This document shows positions 1 through 8,475 of a DNA stretch of 27,678 bases, piece after piece. The notes beneath the pieces were generated by a model. It was not told the origin of the DNA, searched no databases, and saw only the letters and a list, made by a program, of their open reading frames with translations. A program made the translations under genes and the position numbers. The first letter of the stretch is position 1. Each line of letters begins with the position of its first letter. Origin of the DNA: a virus; IMG/VR virus record IMGVR_UViG_3300027917_000153, positions 1 through 27,678 of that record; one strand, written 5' to 3'.

Positions 1-281
1 CCGAAGTCTTTGATGGCTCCGGAGGACTTCTTCTTCAGACGGACGAGGTAGTGAAACTGCCGGTAGATGTTGGCGTTCTTCAGGGTGTTGTCCACGAAGA
101 TGTACTGGTCGTCCATCTCGGAAGACAGGGGCTCGAAGGGGCCAGCCGCTGCTTCTGACCGCAGGATCTGGAATGTGTAGTCGAACACATCCTCTGTTGT
201 GTTCGCTACCTCCCAGGTGATCTCGTTGAAGTCGACAGAAAGAGATCGGACCCGGATGTTCCGAATCTCGAGCATGCTCAT
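1..281 (-). CDS. Fibronectin type III-like protein, N-terminal part (runs off the left edge)
   Basis: Ninety-three residues are visible before the window ends. The start ATG (279-281) overlaps the stop of the upstream gene as ATGA; a second Met two codons later (273-275) is an alternative start. The sequence has the look of a fibronectin type III beta-sandwich: an early ITWEV strand, a YTFQILRS strand, a GPFEPL turn, FVDNTLKN and a YRQFHYLVRL strand. Such domains are common on phage tail, baseplate and fibre proteins, where they bind carbohydrate or serve as spacers. Its place after two large virion-like proteins fits a tail or virion accessory role. Domain call from pattern only; the remainder of the protein is not visible. 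Confidence 0.65.
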   Translation of the reverse strand, partial: MSMLEIRNIRVRSLSVDFNEITWEVANTTEDVFDYTFQILRSEAAAGPFEPLSSEMDDQYIFVDNTLKNANIYRQFHYLVRLKKKSSGAIKDF

Positions 282-2164
282 GACGGCTCTATGAACTTTC
301 CTACTCCGCCGATTGCCTTGCCAACCCCGCCGCCAATCGTGCTGCCGGCAGCCTGTACGCCCTTACCGATCAACGTTCGCGGTATCTGGGTGATGTCCGC
401 AAACTTGGTGGCCTTGCCGAGCACGTTGCTTACGGCAGGACCGGCTACGTTGGGGAGGACCTTGCTGGCTACGAACCTGCCCGCTGCGGCGAGAAAGGCC
501 TCCTTGTCCAGCTCCACGTCAAAAGGGCGGATTCCTACCCTCACAGCGCTGGCGTACTTGACCGGAACCGTGAGCTCGTTGAAGCGAGCGGCTGCCGTGA
601 CTGCACGTTCGAAGGAGGGGGCCGGGGCTCCACCGCCAAACATGCCTCGGACCTTTCCTGCCATACCCTCGAGGGCCCCGCGTAAGGTACCTCCACGCAT
701 AGCCTTACCTGCTGCCTCGAGCTCGCCGGCGCCCACGGGGGCATGCTGGGCAACTTGTGCGGCGTCTCGCCCTAGATGCCCAGTGGCTCGCAGGATGTGC
801 TCGGGAACTCCAGGAACAGCCTGCCCTTCGTGCATGAACCCGCCAAGGAGCTTGGCTCCTCCGCCACCGCCCCCACCACCAGGGAGATGCGCGCCGGAGG
901 TGACGCGGCTTGCTCCACGGCGCATAGCGCTACCGAGGGAAGAGCCGAACCAGGCCAGCTTCTGAACGGGCTTCTCCTCCTTCTGGCTCTCCTGCCCCTT
1001 GCCCAAACCCAGCCTCTTCTCGGCCTTCCTCTGGGTCTTCTCCGGGATGACGTCGGAACGCGTGGCGAGAGCTGGGTACTTCTTGGTCACGGCCTTGTAG
1101 ACCGAGGCCTTCTCCGAAGGAGATCCGAACTGCCGAACGCGTACGAGGGCGTTACGGGCATGCGCCGCATCGGGGATCGGGTACTTCGGCTCCTCGCCCT
1201 TCGGGTGGACTGCGAAGTTCTTGCTCTTGACTTTGTCCCGCTGAGCAGGGGTCAGGTCAGCAGCGGTCTTCTGAAGGTCTGCTGCGTCCGCCGCATGCTT
1301 GTACAACGCGTGAGCTAGCGAACGCCCTGCCAGATCTACGTAGTCGACAGAGGCGGTCTTTGGTGGCGCGGAGTTATCGGCAGAAGCCGCCTCTCTCTGT
1401 GTCTTCTTCTGATGCGCAGACCGCTCTAGAGCCAGCGTCAGCGCGTTGGTAGCTGCCCCTAATCCGGCTCCAACACCACCACCAATCAAGGCACCTTTCC
1501 CGCCCCCGAGAAGATACCCACCCAGTGCTCCGCCTGGCGCACCAGCCGTTACGCCTTTCAGCGCCGACAGGCCGTACGCAGGCAGAGGAGAGGCATCCAT
1601 CCACTTCTGCTTCTCTTCGGCTTTTCGCTGCTTCTCTTCGGCTTTTCGCTGCTCCTCTTCGGCTTTTCGCCGCTCCGACCTCTCCCGCGACCTCTCTCGC
1701 TCTCTCTCCCAGTCCTCTTTACTATAAAAGAGCCCTGCAGCCTTCGGAGTCATCTCAGGCTCTGGGGTCTCCTCGTGCTCGTCGTCGTCGTCATCGTCGG
1801 GCTTACCGAGGTTGGACTTAGCGAGGTCGAGGTCGAGCATCTTCTTCTTCAGGCGGATCATGTCCTCCTGAGCCCAGAAGTCGTCTTCCTTCTTCTCCAT
1901 CCGACTCTTGATGCGAGCCGCCTCGACGTTGAGCTGCTCCTCCTCGAGCTGCATGGCTTTCTCGTACAAGGGCGTTCCCTCGTACTGCTTGAGCCACTTG
2001 TAGTCCTCGGGTCCGCAGTACGCGTTCTTGATGGTGGCGATCTCGGAGGCCACCTTCGTGATCTCTTCTACCGACCCCAGCTTCTTGAACTGCTCGGTGA
2101 GCTCATCCTCGAGAGTAGCCTTGTTGTCGTTCTGCACCAGAATTGCGGCGAATGCGTCGAGCAT
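278..2164 (-). CDS. Large probable virion protein with glycine zipper and charged coiled coil
   Basis: 628 aa. I do not recognise a family. Order of segments: a charged alpha-helical N-terminus (about 1-120), a run of seven Asp, a highly charged Arg/Glu coiled coil with three tandem RKAEE(K/E)Q repeats (about 160-190), a glycine-zipper hydrophobic stretch (about 200-247) that could insert in a membrane, then a long Ala/Gly-rich low-complexity part with an eight-glycine run and further helical segments. It contains the Lys-Thr-Ala motif twice (PPKTASV and LQKTAAD). The start is supported by an AAGGG ribosome site 7 bases upstream. It follows the 982-aa protein by 4 bases and both share glycine zippers, so they are likely co-translated and may act together, for example as internal or DNA-ejection proteins (inference). 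Confidence 0.85.
   Translation of the reverse strand: MLDAFAAILVQNDNKATLEDELTEQFKKLGSVEEITKVASEIATIKNAYCGPEDYKWLKQYEGTPLYEKAMQLEEEQLNVEAARIKSRMEKKEDDFWAQEDMIRLKKKMLDLDLAKSNLGKPDDDDDDEHEETPEPEMTPKAAGLFYSKEDWERERERSRERSERRKAEEEQRKAEEKQRKAEEKQKWMDASPLPAYGLSALKGVTAGAPGGALGGYLLGGGKGALIGGGVGAGLGAATNALTLALERSAHQKKTQREAASADNSAPPKTASVDYVDLAGRSLAHALYKHAADAADLQKTAADLTPAQRDKVKSKNFAVHPKGEEPKYPIPDAAHARNALVRVRQFGSPSEKASVYKAVTKKYPALATRSDVIPEKTQRKAEKRLGLGKGQESQKEEKPVQKLAWFGSSLGSAMRRGASRVTSGAHLPGGGGGGGGAKLLGGFMHEGQAVPGVPEHILRATGHLGRDAAQVAQHAPVGAGELEAAGKAMRGGTLRGALEGMAGKVRGMFGGGAPAPSFERAVTAAARFNELTVPVKYASAVRVGIRPFDVELDKEAFLAAAGRFVASKVLPNVAGPAVSNVLGKATKFADITQIPRTLIGKGVQAAGSTIGGGVGKAIGGVGKFIEPS
1607..1669 (-). 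repeat. Three tandem 21-bp in-frame repeats
   Basis: The unit ctgcttctcttcggcttttcg occurs three times end to end (1607-1627, 1628-1648, 1649-1669), with one substitution in the third copy. It encodes the repeated heptad-like peptide RKAEEKQ in the coiled coil of the 628-aa protein. Likely the result of replication slippage in coding sequence; not a CRISPR or regulatory repeat. Confidence 0.9.
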
Positions 2165-2168
2165 GGTT

Positions 2169-5117
2169 CTACCCTTTTCTCTCCTGCTGATAGCGGTCCC
2201 AAGCCGGCCTGAGGCCTTGTGCCCAGGCCTGTCCTCGACCAGCTGCTGTTTCTAGGGCGTGCCCCTGCAGCGCACCAAGGACGGCCCCCTTAGCGGTGGC
2301 GCGCAGCCCATGGCCCATAGGTTGGGACTGCTGAAGGGAGACCTCAGCGAACTGCTTCCGCGCCTTTGCAAGCTCGGCCGCGTGCCCATAGCTCCCATCC
2401 TGGGTCTGCTCTAGAACCTGGATGCGGTCTCGGAGCTCCCCGGGGTTGGCGTTGGACATGACTGCCGAGTCGTAGAGCCCCTTGGCTCCACCCACGAGGG
2501 TCCCTGCGGCAGCACCCCAGGGCCCTGCCAGCTTCACGGACGACTGCTTGGTGGCCATCTGGCTGGTGGCTGCCGGCTCATTGCCTGCGGCTCCACCGGG
2601 GCCTGGAGGCCCTCCCGCGTTAGCGTTCATGTCAGGAGAGCCGGCGCCAGGAGCTGCTCCCGGAGGCGTATTCGGGGGTGGCGCCTGCCCCGCAGGCCCC
2701 TCGGCGCCAGGTCCTGGCATCATCCCCGCATCCGGAGCTGCCGCCTGAGCCGCTGCTTGGCCCTCCGCCGCCGCTTGCTGAGCAGCCTGCTCACGGCTCT
2801 GGTTGGTCACTTGCTCGAGCTCCTGAGCCGCTACAGCCACGGGATCCTGGCTCGAGAGCTCGATCATCTGCTGACGAAGCTTCTGCATCCCCATTCGCAT
2901 GTTCGCAGCCAGCTGAGTCTGCTTCAGTGCCTCGTCGCGAGCTTGTAGGGCCTCCCCCGTCGCAGACTCTATTTTCTGCTGGGCCTGGTCGGCCTGCTGC
3001 TGGAGCTCCATCAGCTGCTGCTGGGTCTGCTCCATTTGTTGCTGGCTCGTCTGCATGGCTTGCTGGGCCTGCTGCATTGCCGACTGAGCCCTCTGCTTGA
3101 AGAACTGGATCTCGTTGGCATGCTGCGCCTGCTGCCCCATCTGCTCGGCCATCAGGTAGTTGGGGGCCTGGAGCTCAGGGCGATCCGTAGGCGTAGCCAT
3201 CGGAGCTTCCGCCTCCATGGGCTCTTGAGCGAGCTTGACCCTCGAGGCCATGCGCGAAGCGAGCTTGGAGAGCGCCACCGAGGCGCTCTTCTTTCGGTAG
3301 ATGTCCGCTTCCGTTCCGAGCTCACGACCTGCTTTGCCCCCTAGGAGGTACCCGAGAGCAGCGCCACCGACCGTTCCGATGGGCCCCTTGCCGTAGAGGT
3401 GCCCCAAGGCAGCGCCGCCGGCGGTTCCCACGGCTCGACCCATGACATCCCCCAGCCGCTCACCACGCTGGTGTCGGGCTAGGTTCTCTGCTCGAGCGGC
3501 CCCTTGAATAGCCGACAGGCGCCCCTTGGTAGCCTGGTCAGCCACAGCTTCGTTGATCTCATCTGCCGTCATAGGTGGCTTGGCCGCAGCAGCCTTGGGC
3601 TCCATCTTCTCGGCCTCGCGCTCTGCTATGGCCTTGTCGAGGTCACGAGTGGCCAGTCTGTAGCCGCCGTACCCACCCAAAGCTGCGCCAGTTAGCCCGC
3701 CAAGGGCTCCTCCGATTCCAGGAACCCCAAGAGCCGAACCAACAGCAGTGCCCCCCAGCGCTCCCAGAAGTGCGCCTCCACGCCACCCCACCCCGGTACC
3801 AATCAAGGCTTTCCTACCAGCAGTGTTTCTTGCGGCTTCGAAATCCTCGTAGCTCATAGGCCCCCCAAGGTATGCGCGCTCCGCCTTTCTGCGTCCGGCG
3901 CCCCGCCCCTTCAATGAAATGAGCGCGGTCACAGCCACCTTGACTGCAGCAGTCTTGGGCTGGCCGACACCACGGGTCATGTAGTCGTACCCGCTCATCC
4001 CTCCCTTGACCCCTCCGTAGAGGCCGCCCCCTACGGCGCCGGCGCCGCCACCGATCAGAGCCCCATAGAGGGGGTTTGCACCGAGAAGGGCTGCCCCACC
4101 GGCGCCAAGAAGGGCACCGCCGACACCACCAGAGATGCCTCCAATGGTCGCCCCACCATGAGCTCCCAGTCCCCCTCCAAGAGCGCCACGTACGGCACCC
4201 TCCATCCCACGGTCATAGTCGGCACCCTTACGGAAGCCGGCCATGCTGCCGAGAGTACCGCCAATCGTACTGGCGAGACCGGGTTCAAGGCCCTGCTCGT
4301 AAGCGATGTCCATGGCCTTGGAGGGAGCACCCACCATCAGACCGAGAGGCATGCTGCCTGCAGCCGTCTTGGCCATGGCAGTGACCGAGTGCTCTGGGGG
4401 CTCGACGCCCGCAACCTGCTCGGCGGCCTCGAACTCCGGGCTCTCGAGCGCCTCTTGCTCAGGAGTCTCCGCCTGCTCATGACGAAGCAGGTGCATGGGC
4501 TTTCCCGGTGCCATCACTTTCTCGCCCATCAATTCGGCAGGACAAGCCCGCCAGAGTTCGTCGATGTGCTTCTGGCAGTCAGCCATGCAGCACATGACCT
4601 GCTTCTTCATGGGGTTCTCCCCCAGGACCAGCTTGAGCTCGTGAAGGGTGTGGACCATCTCCTGCTCTGCCCGGATCATCCTCTTGGCGATCTCGACGGG
4701 CTGAGTGCTAGGCGGAGGGGACTCGGGGTCTGCCAGGTGCGGAGCTCCTGCCAGGATAGACATCCGTTGGATCAAGAACTCGAGGGTGCCCCTGTGGTCC
4801 CACTGTCCAGACTCCAGAACGCAGCGAACCTCTTTGGCGAAGGGGCCACGAACGCTGTTCGAATAGATGAGGCTGGCGTTGAGCAGCCGCATCAACTGCG
4901 TAGCGCAGCGTCCCATGAGGGCTACAGCGTGCTCGAGAGGAACCTCGAACTGCCCCTCGAGAAGGCCCGTGTCGTCCGGCGGGTCCTGCCATCCTGCCGT
5001 CTTGTCCATCCCAGGAGTCGAAGAGAACTTCTTGACCGAGATGAAGAACGCAGCGGCATCCGCAATGGGGACACTTCCACACTTCTCGACCGCTTCTTCG
5101 AATGCACGCTTGGTCAT
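2169..5117 (-). CDS. Large probable virion protein: ferritin-like domain, three glycine zippers, Q-rich coiled coil
   Basis: 982 aa. Residues about 58-192 read as a four-helix ferritin-like bundle: helix 1 ending in YSNSVRGPF, helix 2 ending in LIQRMSILAGAP, helix 3 with RAEQEMVHTLHEL, helix 4 with ADCQKHIDEL. Usual iron ligands are only partly kept (E151 and H184 remain; the Glu three residues before H184 is Cys), so iron oxidation is doubtful. Three glycine-zipper segments follow (about 292-377, 437-487, 557-599), then a Gln-rich coiled coil (about 655-772) and a Pro/Gly/Ala-rich tail. It carries Lys-Thr-Ala three times (MDKTAGW, MAKTAAG, PKTAAV). A GGAG site lies 5 bases before the ATG, and its start overlaps the upstream stop by 4 bases. 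Membrane-active zippers and low complexity suggest an internal head or ejection protein; this is inference. Confidence 0.85.
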   Translation of the reverse strand: MTKRAFEEAVEKCGSVPIADAAAFFISVKKFSSTPGMDKTAGWQDPPDDTGLLEGQFEVPLEHAVALMGRCATQLMRLLNASLIYSNSVRGPFAKEVRCVLESGQWDHRGTLEFLIQRMSILAGAPHLADPESPPPSTQPVEIAKRMIRAEQEMVHTLHELKLVLGENPMKKQVMCCMADCQKHIDELWRACPAELMGEKVMAPGKPMHLLRHEQAETPEQEALESPEFEAAEQVAGVEPPEHSVTAMAKTAAGSMPLGLMVGAPSKAMDIAYEQGLEPGLASTIGGTLGSMAGFRKGADYDRGMEGAVRGALGGGLGAHGGATIGGISGGVGGALLGAGGAALLGANPLYGALIGGGAGAVGGGLYGGVKGGMSGYDYMTRGVGQPKTAAVKVAVTALISLKGRGAGRRKAERAYLGGPMSYEDFEAARNTAGRKALIGTGVGWRGGALLGALGGTAVGSALGVPGIGGALGGLTGAALGGYGGYRLATRDLDKAIAEREAEKMEPKAAAAKPPMTADEINEAVADQATKGRLSAIQGAARAENLARHQRGERLGDVMGRAVGTAGGAALGHLYGKGPIGTVGGAALGYLLGGKAGRELGTEADIYRKKSASVALSKLASRMASRVKLAQEPMEAEAPMATPTDRPELQAPNYLMAEQMGQQAQHANEIQFFKQRAQSAMQQAQQAMQTSQQQMEQTQQQLMELQQQADQAQQKIESATGEALQARDEALKQTQLAANMRMGMQKLRQQMIELSSQDPVAVAAQELEQVTNQSREQAAQQAAAEGQAAAQAAAPDAGMMPGPGAEGPAGQAPPPNTPPGAAPGAGSPDMNANAGGPPGPGGAAGNEPAATSQMATKQSSVKLAGPWGAAAGTLVGGAKGLYDSAVMSNANPGELRDRIQVLEQTQDGSYGHAAELAKARKQFAEVSLQQSQPMGHGLRATAKGAVLGALQGHALETAAGRGQAWAQGLRPAWDRYQQERKG

Positions 5118-5569
5118 GGCAGCTCCACGAAGATGGCCCAGCCATCTGCATTGGGATTGGCTTCAGTCGCGATGATCTTAGGGGCTGACCCACTAGGACC
5201 GGCGTATACCGTACCCGCAGTATCGGAAGTGCTGCTGAAGCCAAAGATCTCGTTGGCGGTGCCCGTAGCATCCAGGTCCACCTTGCTAGTCATGGCGGCG
5301 AGGATGATTCGGATCCTTCTGTGCACCCACGTTACCTTGAGGGTGGCAATAGTGCCCTCGATCTTCGACTTGATCTGGGCAGCAGAGAGGCCAACACCCG
5401 CAGGGTCTGAGAAGGTCACAGTTCCAGCCGGAGCGTTGAAGACTAGCGTCTTGCCGTGCAGCCCGAGGACTGGTGCGCTACTGACGATCTCTCGCCCCCC
5501 GGTAATGCCGCCGTTCAAAAAGTGCTCGACATCGATAGCGTTCTCGTAACGGTGGACACGAATGGGCAT
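5114..5569 (-). CDS. Small probable virion structural protein, function unknown
   Basis: 151 aa, rich in small and beta-forming residues, with no membrane segment and no Lys-Thr-Ala motif. Visible features are LNGGITGG near residue 18, a GLHGKTLVFNAPAGTVTFSD stretch typical of beta-sandwich structural proteins, and a short helix (LSAAQIKSKIEG) before the C-terminal half. The start is supported by AGGAAG 6 bases upstream of the ATG and the stop overlaps the next gene's start by 4 bases. It lies between a possible neck protein and two large virion-like proteins, so a head-tail joining or tail role is plausible. I do not recognise the family. Confidence 0.8.
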   Translation of the reverse strand: MPIRVHRYENAIDVEHFLNGGITGGREIVSSAPVLGLHGKTLVFNAPAGTVTFSDPAGVGLSAAQIKSKIEGTIATLKVTWVHRRIRIILAAMTSKVDLDATGTANEIFGFSSTSDTAGTVYAGPSGSAPKIIATEANPNADGWAIFVELP

Positions 5570-5578
5570 GACGACTTC

Positions 5579-6082
5579 CTAGTAGCTGAGGTAACTGGCG
5601 TTGATCGCCCATAGCTCTGAGTGGATGCCTGGGTTATGCGGCCCTAGGATACTCTCAATGTTCATCGCGACCTTCACTTGCTGCTTCCGTTGGTCGGTGA
5701 AGCCCTTGAAGTACTGGAGCCACTGCATGATCATCGGGGTCTTATCGTTGACCCCCACGTTCACGCCGCCGTTTGAGTAATTGAGATGATTTCTCGTCTG
5801 AAGAAGCCCCACACTCTCCAAGACGTTGACCACAGTCATTCGAAGCAGGAGGGAGGCCTGCCGCTTACTGAGCAGGTCCTCCAAGCTGTGGGCCGTAAAG
5901 GGAGGAGTGCCGTTGAAGTCCTCTACGGCATCGAGGACCGCCCACTGAATGATGCGGTCACTGGTCTCCTCCCCTTCTACCAGACGGTTGAGCTGTGGGT
6001 GGTCCCGCAGATACTGCCTGACGGTCTGCACGAAGGCGACCATCGTCTGACTAGGCAGCTGGACTCCTTGTAGCTCCGCCAT
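5579..6082 (-). CDS. Possible head-tail connector/neck-type protein
   Basis: 167 aa, mostly helical. The N-terminus (VRQYLRDHPQLNRLVEGEE followed by IIQWAVLDAVEDFNGTPPFT) resembles the short helical adaptor proteins that attach below the portal in tailed phages, where an acidic helix of the type A-V-x-D-x-N is common. The middle (SLLLRMTVVNVLESVGLL) is another strong helix; the C-terminal third has GGVNVGVND and ends in Tyr. It is two genes after the major capsid gene in transcription order, the usual place for head-completion proteins. Assignment as a neck protein is an inference from size, helices and position; no diagnostic motif is present. Confidence 0.8.
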   Translation of the reverse strand: MAELQGVQLPSQTMVAFVQTVRQYLRDHPQLNRLVEGEETSDRIIQWAVLDAVEDFNGTPPFTAHSLEDLLSKRQASLLLRMTVVNVLESVGLLQTRNHLNYSNGGVNVGVNDKTPMIMQWLQYFKGFTDQRKQQVKVAMNIESILGPHNPGIHSELWAINASYLSY

Positions 6083-6092
6083 GTCTCACGAC

Positions 6093-6617
6093 CTAGCGCC
6101 GGCGCTTCTTTTTGGACGTGGGCATCGACTCGCCCAAGGTCTCTTCCTTCGACTCTTCTTCTTCGGGCGCCGGCTCCTCTACAGGAGCTTCTTCTGTTGC
6201 CACCACTTCGGGCTCCGGCTCTGGCTCTGGCTCTGCCACTACCGGAGCTGCTTGGGTGGGGGGAATGGGAGTAGGAGGAGGGGAAGCAGGCGGCGGTGCT
6301 GCCGCTGCCGAAACCTCGGGCCTGAGCTCTGCCGAAGGGATGGGCCTGTTGGCCACTTTCATGGTCGACACATCGACCTCTCTCTGCCGTCCATCCGTCA
6401 CACGGAGCAGCCCATTCGAAACCAGCTGAGCAATCTCCCCAGCATGGCGGCGGACGAGTGCCTCAGAGACCGGAGAGGGGCGACCCCGACGAATCGAGAC
6501 GGCACCTCCACCGATAGTGAGGTTTTTTCGACTCCTCTGATCGGCAGTGAGCTGCCGCCTCTGGCCAGCCGTAGCCGGCGACCGGGTCGTGTTGTGCAGG
6601 TAGTACGTTTCAGCCAT
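6093..6617 (-). CDS. Pro/Glu-rich structural-region protein with basic C-terminus
   Basis: 174 aa. The ATG at 6617 is chosen over one 30 codons upstream because a very strong AAGGAG lies 5 bases before it. Residues 1-90 form the only globular-looking part: YYLHNTTRSPATAG, then NLTIGGGAVSIRRGRPSPVSE and a helix (VRRHAGEIAQLVSNGLLRVTDG). From about 100 on it is disordered: alternating Pro and Ala, then (EP)4, an acidic stretch, and a terminal KKKRRR. It is immediately downstream of the major capsid gene. A small capsid-associated or head-completion protein is likely; the family is not recognised. It lacks the Lys-Thr-Ala motif. Confidence 0.8.
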   Translation of the reverse strand: MAETYYLHNTTRSPATAGQRRQLTADQRSRKNLTIGGGAVSIRRGRPSPVSEALVRRHAGEIAQLVSNGLLRVTDGRQREVDVSTMKVANRPIPSAELRPEVSAAAAPPPASPPPTPIPPTQAAPVVAEPEPEPEPEVVATEEAPVEEPAPEEEESKEETLGESMPTSKKKRRR

Positions 6618-6664
6618 CTTTCTCCTTTTCCTTCCCAGGATAGCGAGGACCCTAGAACGGAGAA

Positions 6665-6693
6665 AGGGCACCGACGACCGGCGCCGGTGCCCT
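6665..6693 (-). terminator. Hairpin terminator after the major capsid gene
   Basis: A perfect 9-bp inverted repeat (AGGGCACCG at 6665-6673 and CGGTGCCCT at 6685-6693) with an 11-base loop lies in the 107-bp gap downstream of the major capsid gene. In the minus-strand transcript it is followed by TTCTCC, a weak T tract, so termination is probably partial. This would give the capsid gene higher expression than the genes downstream. Confidence 0.6.
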
Positions 6694-6724
6694 CTCCGGG
6701 CCGCCACCTGAAGACGGGTAGTTG

Positions 6725-7843
6725 CTAGTTGGCAACCACCTGCGGGAACTTGAGCCCCTGGTCGACCCGGTTGTTGACCGCACCGAGCGAAGCCTCGGCC
6801 ACCGGGATGAAGTTCGACAGCAGGGCGTCCGCATCGTTGGCCGATGCGTCACCGCTGTAGAGCTCGATCTTTCGGACCGATGCGATGTTGATGACCGCCA
6901 TGCCGATGTCCTCCCAGGCCTGGAAGGTGATCATGTTGGCGACCTTGTCGATGTAGAACTTCGTTTGGTTCAGGATGTAGAACTTCCCGAAGAACTCCGG
7001 CGACGTGAAGAAGTAGATGTTGCCCGGACGGAGGATGTCCGTCTTGACCGTGCGGATGTACGGACGGCCGAGCAAGGTGTTGTACTTGTAGCCGTCGACC
7101 GTGGTCTCCGACTGGATGCGGTCGCCATTGTCCTCCACGGTCCAGCCCAGGATGTCATCCCAGTCCGGCTCGGTGATGAGGAAGCGCTCCGCACGCAGGC
7201 GGTTCCGGTCGAGCAGCTTGAAGCCCTCCTTGATGTCGACACGCTGCAGAGGACGCACCGTGGCATCGTCTGCACCGGCGGTACGGGCGAGCTCACCCTT
7301 GCGGATGGAGAACTCTACGGCGGTACCCGCATCGACGCTGGTCCAGTTGAGGTTCGTGACAACACCACCATTGGCTTCCTGCTGGAGAGCCTGGCAGGCC
7401 GCTTCGATGTGGATCACGAACTCTCGGTCCTCGATCTCCTGAATGTCCTTCACCGAGTTCTCTTCGATGATCTTGGTGATGGGCATTTCGTAGGCCAGGA
7501 GCTCCTGCTCCGGCTTCTGGAAGATCTCCGAAGAGATGGTGAAGAAGCCGACCTCCGCACGAGGACCACGGATGAAACGTGCCGTGGGCTTACCTCGGAA
7601 AGAGATGGCCATGGCCCGACTCTTCGGCTCCACGTCCACGATCTTCACGAGAGTGTCGTGCCTGGTCGACCGCTGGCAGTCGGTGCGCGTGACCTGCTCC
7701 GGCGGAAGGATCTTCCGCACGAAGCTGACCTCACGCAGCTTGTCGCGGATGTAAGACCCGCCGAGCTGCGCCAGCTTCTCCTTGCCTCCCGGCTCGCTGA
7801 GCCGAGTATTGAACAGCGCGTTGAAACGAGCGCCCGATGCCAT
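6725..7843 (-). CDS. Major capsid protein (HK97-fold type)
   Basis: 372 aa, the expected size. The N-terminal third has the usual order: a helical start, then SYIRDKLREVSFVRKILPPEQ, which corresponds to the helix leading into the E-loop region. A long spine helix region (EQELLAYEMPITKIIEENSVKDIQEIEDREF, EAACQALQQEAN) follows. Near the C-terminus, FFGKFYILNQTKFYIDKV, then MITFQAWEDIGMAVINIASVRKIEL, is the P-domain pattern seen in many major capsid proteins. A strong AAGGAG lies 8 bases before the ATG. The gene is set off by 66 bases upstream and 107 bases downstream with a hairpin terminator, unlike its tightly packed neighbours, which fits high, separate expression. Decoration and scaffold-like genes lie directly upstream in the same operon. 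Confidence 0.88.
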   Translation of the reverse strand: MASGARFNALFNTRLSEPGGKEKLAQLGGSYIRDKLREVSFVRKILPPEQVTRTDCQRSTRHDTLVKIVDVEPKSRAMAISFRGKPTARFIRGPRAEVGFFTISSEIFQKPEQELLAYEMPITKIIEENSVKDIQEIEDREFVIHIEAACQALQQEANGGVVTNLNWTSVDAGTAVEFSIRKGELARTAGADDATVRPLQRVDIKEGFKLLDRNRLRAERFLITEPDWDDILGWTVEDNGDRIQSETTVDGYKYNTLLGRPYIRTVKTDILRPGNIYFFTSPEFFGKFYILNQTKFYIDKVANMITFQAWEDIGMAVINIASVRKIELYSGDASANDADALLSNFIPVAEASLGAVNNRVDQGLKFPQVVAN

Positions 7844-7909
7844 GTTGTTCTCCTTCTGCCTTTCCTGTGCGGCCTTTGAAGTCTCAGTGTACGACGTCGC
7901 GCTTCGTTA

Positions 7910-8437
7910 TCAGAAGCCGAAGCCACCACGAAGGCGGAGGAATCCGCCGTTGACAGTGTGAAGCCGAGTTACGTAGCCCACAACGCGGTCGCTGTCACCG
8001 CTACCGCCGTGACCCACGAGTCCAACGAAGTTGCGCGCACCGATCGTGACGGTTGCTACCTTCACGCCCTGCATCAAGGTCGTGATGGCCGCACCTGAGC
8101 CTACGACGGCTGCGGGGTCGAAGATGAGAGACTCGAACTCCCAGGCGCCCATCCAGAGGATGGGGGTCTTACGATCCGCCATCGCCTGAATGTCGAAGCG
8201 ACCGCGCTCGGCCCACAGAGGCCAGCACAAGGCCGCACCGGCAGCGTCGCCAGGGGACGCTACATCTGCGGCGCGAATGAGCTTCTCGCTAGAATCCAGC
8301 GTCATCCACTCGCCGTCCACCAACACCACCGGGTTGTTGGGGTTGGTGAGGGTCTTGTCTGCCACTGGATAATCCCGGCGCTCGAGCGGCAGGACATCAG
8401 CGACCGGCCGAAAGTTCTCTACCTCGGGGGCTGCCAT
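7910..8437 (-). CDS. Probable capsid decoration/head-accessory protein
   Basis: 175 aa, beta-rich with few charged residues. The N-terminus (LPLERRDYPVADKTLTNPNNPVVLVDGEWMTLD) reads like a strand-turn-strand start; a glycine-rich end has GHGGSGDSDRVVGYVTRLHTVNG and finishes GGFGF. The size, predicted beta content and location immediately upstream of the major capsid gene match head decoration or stabilisation proteins in other phages. A good AAGGAG lies 10 bases before the start. The decoration role is inferred mainly from position; a tail-tube role is less likely because of where it sits. Confidence 0.82.
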   Translation of the reverse strand: MAAPEVENFRPVADVLPLERRDYPVADKTLTNPNNPVVLVDGEWMTLDSSEKLIRAADVASPGDAAGAALCWPLWAERGRFDIQAMADRKTPILWMGAWEFESLIFDPAAVVGSGAAITTLMQGVKVATVTIGARNFVGLVGHGGSGDSDRVVGYVTRLHTVNGGFLRLRGGFGF

Positions 8438-8475
8438 GTGATTACTCTCCTTCTACCGTTTCTTGTTTGCCGGGA

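Noticed and set aside
1607-1669. Direct repeats as a CRISPR or iteron
   Set aside because: Units are contiguous, in frame and encode a coiled-coil peptide; there are no spacers.
4158-5549. Long plus-strand open frame (463 codons)
   Set aside because: It lies antisense to the 982- and 151-aa genes, which have good ribosome sites and protein-like make-up; the translation is Arg/Leu/His-rich, typical of a shadow frame in GC-rich DNA.
6722-7879. Long plus-strand open frame (385 codons) opposite the capsid gene
   Set aside because: Exactly antisense to the recognisable major capsid protein, with a skewed Asp/Arg/Val composition and no ribosome site.
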